Below are positions 30,139 through 32,992 of a stretch of DNA of 32,992 nt, piece by piece. Position 1 is the first letter of the stretch. Every line of letters starts with the position of its first letter. The DNA lies in the NCBI GenBank assembly GCA_903839615.1, contig CAIMCX010000057.1, forward strand, positions 1-32,992, given 5' to 3'. Made by a program: the position numbers and the translations under genes. The stretch is from an uncultured bacterium (GTDB lineage: Bacteria; Bipolaricaulota; Bipolaricaulia; UBA7950; UBA9294). Under the pieces are notes generated by a model. The model did no database searches and was not told where the DNA came from. It saw only the letters and a program-made list of their open reading frames with translations.

Positions 30139-32661
30139 GTGGGGCAGAGAGGGCGAGGCGAGCCGCTTCCGTGGGCGGCCCTTGGCCTCGGTCACTTCCT
30201 GGCCGTAGCGGGAGGGGACGTTGTTTTCTTCCGCGACGGGGCACAGGAGCGAAGAGCGCGGACTCCGGACGATCCGGCGCTCTGCCGTGTCACCTACGGA
30301 GAACGACTAGAGGACGACGTTCCGCTCCTTGACCTGTCGCTCCTCTATCGGAGCCTGTTCCCGTGTGAAGCCGATCACAGCCTGGCAGCGGCGTGCGCTG
30401 CGCTCGGCGTGCCATGGCAGCCGAAGGCGCAGGGGTCTGCAGTGGGCCTACTCCTCCTGCACGTCCTGACGGAGGCGGCAGGACTCGATCCTGAGATGCT
30501 CCAGCTCGTCGCCTACCTCTGCGGCGGCAGGATCCAAGACGTACTGCTCGGGTTGGTTGCGCTCGTCGGTCCCGCGGAGGCAGAGGCGCCAGGGAACGAA
30601 GACGAGTCGTCGGCGCACTGCACCCGCGGCGATTGGACAACCGTGGGCGACGTCCTGGGACCGGACGGGCTCCTGGCGCACGAACTCCCAGCGTACGAAG
30701 CTCGCAACGGCCAGATCGAGATGGCCGCCGCCGTGGCCGACACCCTTGATGTGGGAGGAGCACTGTGCGTCGAGGCGGGGCCGGGAACCGGAAAGACGTT
30801 CGCGTATCTCGTGCCGGCGCTGTCGAGCCTTGAAGAGGCCGAAGCAGGGCGCGTCGTCGTCTGCACACGGACGAAGCAGCTTCAGGAGCAGATCTTCCGC
30901 AAGGACCTGCCCTTTCTCGCGTCGCGCATGGGGACGCGGGCCGTTACAGCCCTTCTCAAAGGTAGGGAGAACTACCTCTGCCTTCGCCGCTGGGAAAACG
31001 TCGCGCGAGAGATGAGCGAGGGACTCGAGCATTCCCGCCTCTCCTCGCTCGCCTCGCTCGGGCGCTGGGTATTCGATACGGAGACTGGAGACATCGAGGA
31101 GAACAGTGCCTTCCTCGCTCAAGATGACGCAGGGGAGCTCTGGTCGAGGCTTGGCGATTCGCCCTCGACGTGCGCCGGGTCATTCTGCCCCCACGTCGAC
31201 GAGTGCTTTTCGATGCGCGCGCGCCGACATGCCCGCAAGGCGGATCTCGTCGTTGTCAATCACTCTCTCTTGTTGAGCGATGCCGCAGCGGGCGGCGTCA
31301 TACTGGGGAAGTACGCACACCTCATCGTGGACGAGGCGCACGCGCTCGAGGCCGCGGCGCGGCTTGCCTTTACGTCTACGCTATCGGAGGGCCGCGTTGA
31401 GAGGATCGCCGACGATCTCGGCCCCGGGCGAACGGCGCGGAGGCGCGGGTGGTTCGATCGCCTGCCGGAAGGGGCGGACCTCGTCAAGGCCGTAGACGCG
31501 TCGACGCGCGCTCGCGACCTGACGTCACGCGTGGTGCACGCCGTCAAGGCCCTGGTGGCCGACGAGCGGCGCGGGCGGCTCCCTGACCTTTCGGATGTAG
31601 GCGCGGAACTTGGCCAGCTGCGCAGCGCGCTGCGCAGCTGGGAGCTCTGCGTGGAGGAGGAGATCGAGCAGTTGCGCGATGAGCCGGAGCTGGCTCGGGA
31701 AGGAGAAGGAGGGCTCACGGCAATCCGTGAACTCGTCTCCGTCTGCGACACGCTCGCGGCGCCTCCGGCCGAGAACGTGGTTCATTGGCATGAGTGGGAG
31801 TTCGGGCGCCTCTCGCTTCATGTCACGCCGCTCGACGTCGCGCCGATTCTGAAGCAGCGCGTCTACAGCGGTCTCGCGTCCGTCGTCCTGACGTCGGCCA
31901 CTCTGTCGACCGGCGGCGACTTCGAGTACTTGGTTGAGAGCCTTGGCCTTGCCAGCGGCTTCGATCGAGTGAGAACCGCCGTCGTCGAGAGTCCGTTTCG
32001 CTACGAGAAGCTGATGCGCATTCTCCTACCGTCCGATGTGCCGCCGGTCAGCAGCGACACGGGGGCCTACGCCGACGCCGTCGCGTCGCTGTTGATCGAT
32101 CTCCATGGCGCGCTCGATCGCAACGGGCTGGTTCTGTTCACGTCCTACGACCTCCTGAATGAGGTGCGCGAGCGGATCCGGAATCGGGTCCCCACATTGG
32201 CTCAAGGCGTTGACGGTTCGCGGTCGGCTCTGCTTGAAAGGTTCCGGCGCGAGCGGGGAGGGTGCGTCCTCTTGGGTACGGACAGCTTCTGGGAAGGCAT
32301 CGACCTTCCCGGAGAGGAGCTCGAGTACGTCGTCGTCACTCGCCTCCCGTTTGCCGTCCCGACGGATCCCGTCTTCGCGGCTCTGTCGGCCGAGTTCGAG
32401 CGCCGTGGACGCGACGCATTCACCCATCTCGCCCTTCCGCAAGCGATCCTGCGGCTGCGGCAAGGCGTAGGTCGACTGATCCGCACGTCATCCGACCGCG
32501 GAGTGGTCATCGTTACGGACGACAGAATCCGAACGAGGTCCTACGGCCGGAAATTTGCGGGCGCGCTTCCGGTGCGCGTCGAAGTCCTGCCTTCTGCGGG
32601 GGACGCGGTGCGGGAGGCGGCGGAATGGTTTGGCCGCGAGGCGCGGACGGAGCGCAGCTGA
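30139..32661 (+). CDS. dinG: DinG-like ATP-dependent DNA helicase with degenerate exonuclease domain
   Basis: The start is a GTG 5 bases after GAGGGGG, giving 840 residues. This is an XPD/DinG superfamily 2 helicase: Walker A 'AGPGTGKT' (213-220), 'DEAH' (398-401), 'VLTSATLS', 'LGTDSFWEGIDLPGEEL' and motif VI 'LRQGVGRLIRTSSDRG'. Four cysteines placed for a 4Fe-4S cluster are Cys281, Cys345, Cys350 and Cys356. Some bacterial DinG proteins have an N-terminal DnaQ-type exonuclease. Here residues about 60-115 ('LLDLSLLYRSLFP', 'HSLAAACAALGV') still look like the end of such a domain, but the H-x-x-x-x-D end and the first D-x-E motif are missing, so nuclease activity is unlikely. Probable roles are in R-loop or lesion processing. 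Confidence 0.88.
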   Translation: MGQRGRGEPLPWAALGLGHFLAVAGGDVVFFRDGAQERRARTPDDPALCRVTYGERLEDDVPLLDLSLLYRSLFPCEADHSLAAACAALGVPWQPKAQGSAVGLLLLHVLTEAAGLDPEMLQLVAYLCGGRIQDVLLGLVALVGPAEAEAPGNEDESSAHCTRGDWTTVGDVLGPDGLLAHELPAYEARNGQIEMAAAVADTLDVGGALCVEAGPGTGKTFAYLVPALSSLEEAEAGRVVVCTRTKQLQEQIFRKDLPFLASRMGTRAVTALLKGRENYLCLRRWENVAREMSEGLEHSRLSSLASLGRWVFDTETGDIEENSAFLAQDDAGELWSRLGDSPSTCAGSFCPHVDECFSMRARRHARKADLVVVNHSLLLSDAAAGGVILGKYAHLIVDEAHALEAAARLAFTSTLSEGRVERIADDLGPGRTARRRGWFDRLPEGADLVKAVDASTRARDLTSRVVHAVKALVADERRGRLPDLSDVGAELGQLRSALRSWELCVEEEIEQLRDEPELAREGEGGLTAIRELVSVCDTLAAPPAENVVHWHEWEFGRLSLHVTPLDVAPILKQRVYSGLASVVLTSATLSTGGDFEYLVESLGLASGFDRVRTAVVESPFRYEKLMRILLPSDVPPVSSDTGAYADAVASLLIDLHGALDRNGLVLFTSYDLLNEVRERIRNRVPTLAQGVDGSRSALLERFRRERGGCVLLGTDSFWEGIDLPGEELEYVVVTRLPFAVPTDPVFAALSAEFERRGRDAFTHLALPQAILRLRQGVGRLIRTSSDRGVVIVTDDRIRTRSYGRKFAGALPVRVEVLPSAGDAVREAAEWFGREARTERS

Positions 32662-32662
32662 A

Positions 32663-32691
32663 TTGACTTGGACCGGCACGACCGGTAGAAT
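32663..32691 (+). promoter_or_regulatory. Near-consensus promoter for the glycosyltransferase gene
   Basis: TTGACT (32663-32668) and TAGAAT (32686-32691) are 17 bases apart, each one base from consensus. It begins two bases after the dinG stop. Transcription would start near 32698, about 48 nt before the ATG. Confidence 0.75.
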
Positions 32692-32745
32692 GGCGCTCAC
32701 ACAAGTGGTAGCAGCGCGTTCGTTCCAGAGAGCATTCCAGACCTG

Positions 32746-32992
32746 ATGGCTATTTCCGCGATAGTACCGGCGTACAACGAGGCGGGTCGTATTGGTGCGG
32801 TCCTCGAGCCGATCTTGGCGAGCCGGCTCGTGGATGAGGTGATTGTCGTCGACGATGGGTCGACCGACGGAACGGCCGAGGAGACGGGAAAGTTCCCTGT
32901 GCGCCTGATTCGGTTGCCGGACAACCGGGGCAAGGCCGCGGCGCTGGATGCCGGCGTGTCGGCCGCGAGGAACGACACCTTCCTCTTCCTCG
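32746..32992 (+). CDS. Family-2 glycosyltransferase, N-terminal part (runs off window)
   Basis: The frame is open from the ATG at 32746 to the window end (82 codons). The N-terminus is a GT2 GT-A fold: 'AIVPAYNEAGRIG', then 'VDEVIVVDDGSTDGTAE', then 'NRGKAAALDAGVSAA'. These are the nucleotide-sugar binding strand, the 'DDGSxD' motif and the 'GKxxAL..G' segment. Dolichyl-phosphate mannose synthase-like and polysaccharide or lipid glycosyltransferases share this start, so the substrate is open. AGAGAG about 14 bases upstream is the only ribosome-site candidate. It has its own strong promoter. Confidence 0.88.
   Translation, partial: MAISAIVPAYNEAGRIGAVLEPILASRLVDEVIVVDDGSTDGTAEETGKFPVRLIRLPDNRGKAAALDAGVSAARNDTFLFL

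Overview
The window is high-GC DNA, densely packed with bacterial genes. It carries two aminoacyl-tRNA synthetases, a ribosomal protein, adenylosuccinate synthase, MiaB and a DinG-type helicase, plus many exported proteins. An LptF/G-LptD type gene shows a diderm envelope with an LPS-type transport route. Abundant PKD-domain secreted proteins, a NosD-like beta-helix protein and a type-2 (eukaryote-like) IleRS recall uncultivated thermophile-related lineages such as Candidatus Bipolaricaulota (Acetothermia/OP1). That placement is a general impression, not a computed result. No phage, transposon, CRISPR array, tRNA or rRNA was recognised.

Layout. (1) Left edge: the start of a PKD lipoprotein on the minus strand (1-297), missing from the ORF track, divergent from ileS. 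(2) 630-5561 (+): ileS-purA, then rplM from its own promoter and without rpsI. (3) 5721-11733 (+): four exported proteins. Three are mosaics of PKD and DUF11-like domains. Two of these end modules with a shared 'IAYWLTG' C-terminal module, and strong hairpins lie between cistrons. A terminator at 11764-11800 closes the run. (4) 20782-11779 (-): rhomboid protease, NosD-like protein, YhaM-like HD nuclease, then aspS running with overlapping stops and starts into a DUF4129 / membrane protein / MoxR / DUF58 / membrane protein operon. (5) 20873-23543 (+): M42 aminopeptidase, 8-oxoguanine-deaminase-like amidohydrolase and a MoaD/ThiS-like protein, joined by two ATGA overlaps. (6) 23544-24089: a convergent gap of about 550 bp holding an 85-bp tandem repeat with conserved hairpins, further inverted repeats and a 60-bp tandem duplication. 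(7) 28715-24090 (-): an LptF/G-LptD fusion, a 29-residue membrane protein (too short for the ORF track), a nitrilase-family amidase and an FlK-type thioesterase. (8) 28816-32992 (+): miaB, a dinG-like helicase with a decayed exonuclease domain, and the start of a family-2 glycosyltransferase behind a near-consensus promoter.

Most striking: one reading frame joins an inner-membrane LptF/G permease to an LptD-type outer-membrane protein through a seventh hydrophobic segment that looks like a signal peptide. Also notable are the repeated WLTG module of the secreted PKD proteins and the hairpin-bearing tandem repeats between convergent operons. All functional calls rest on reading motifs by eye; no database search was run.
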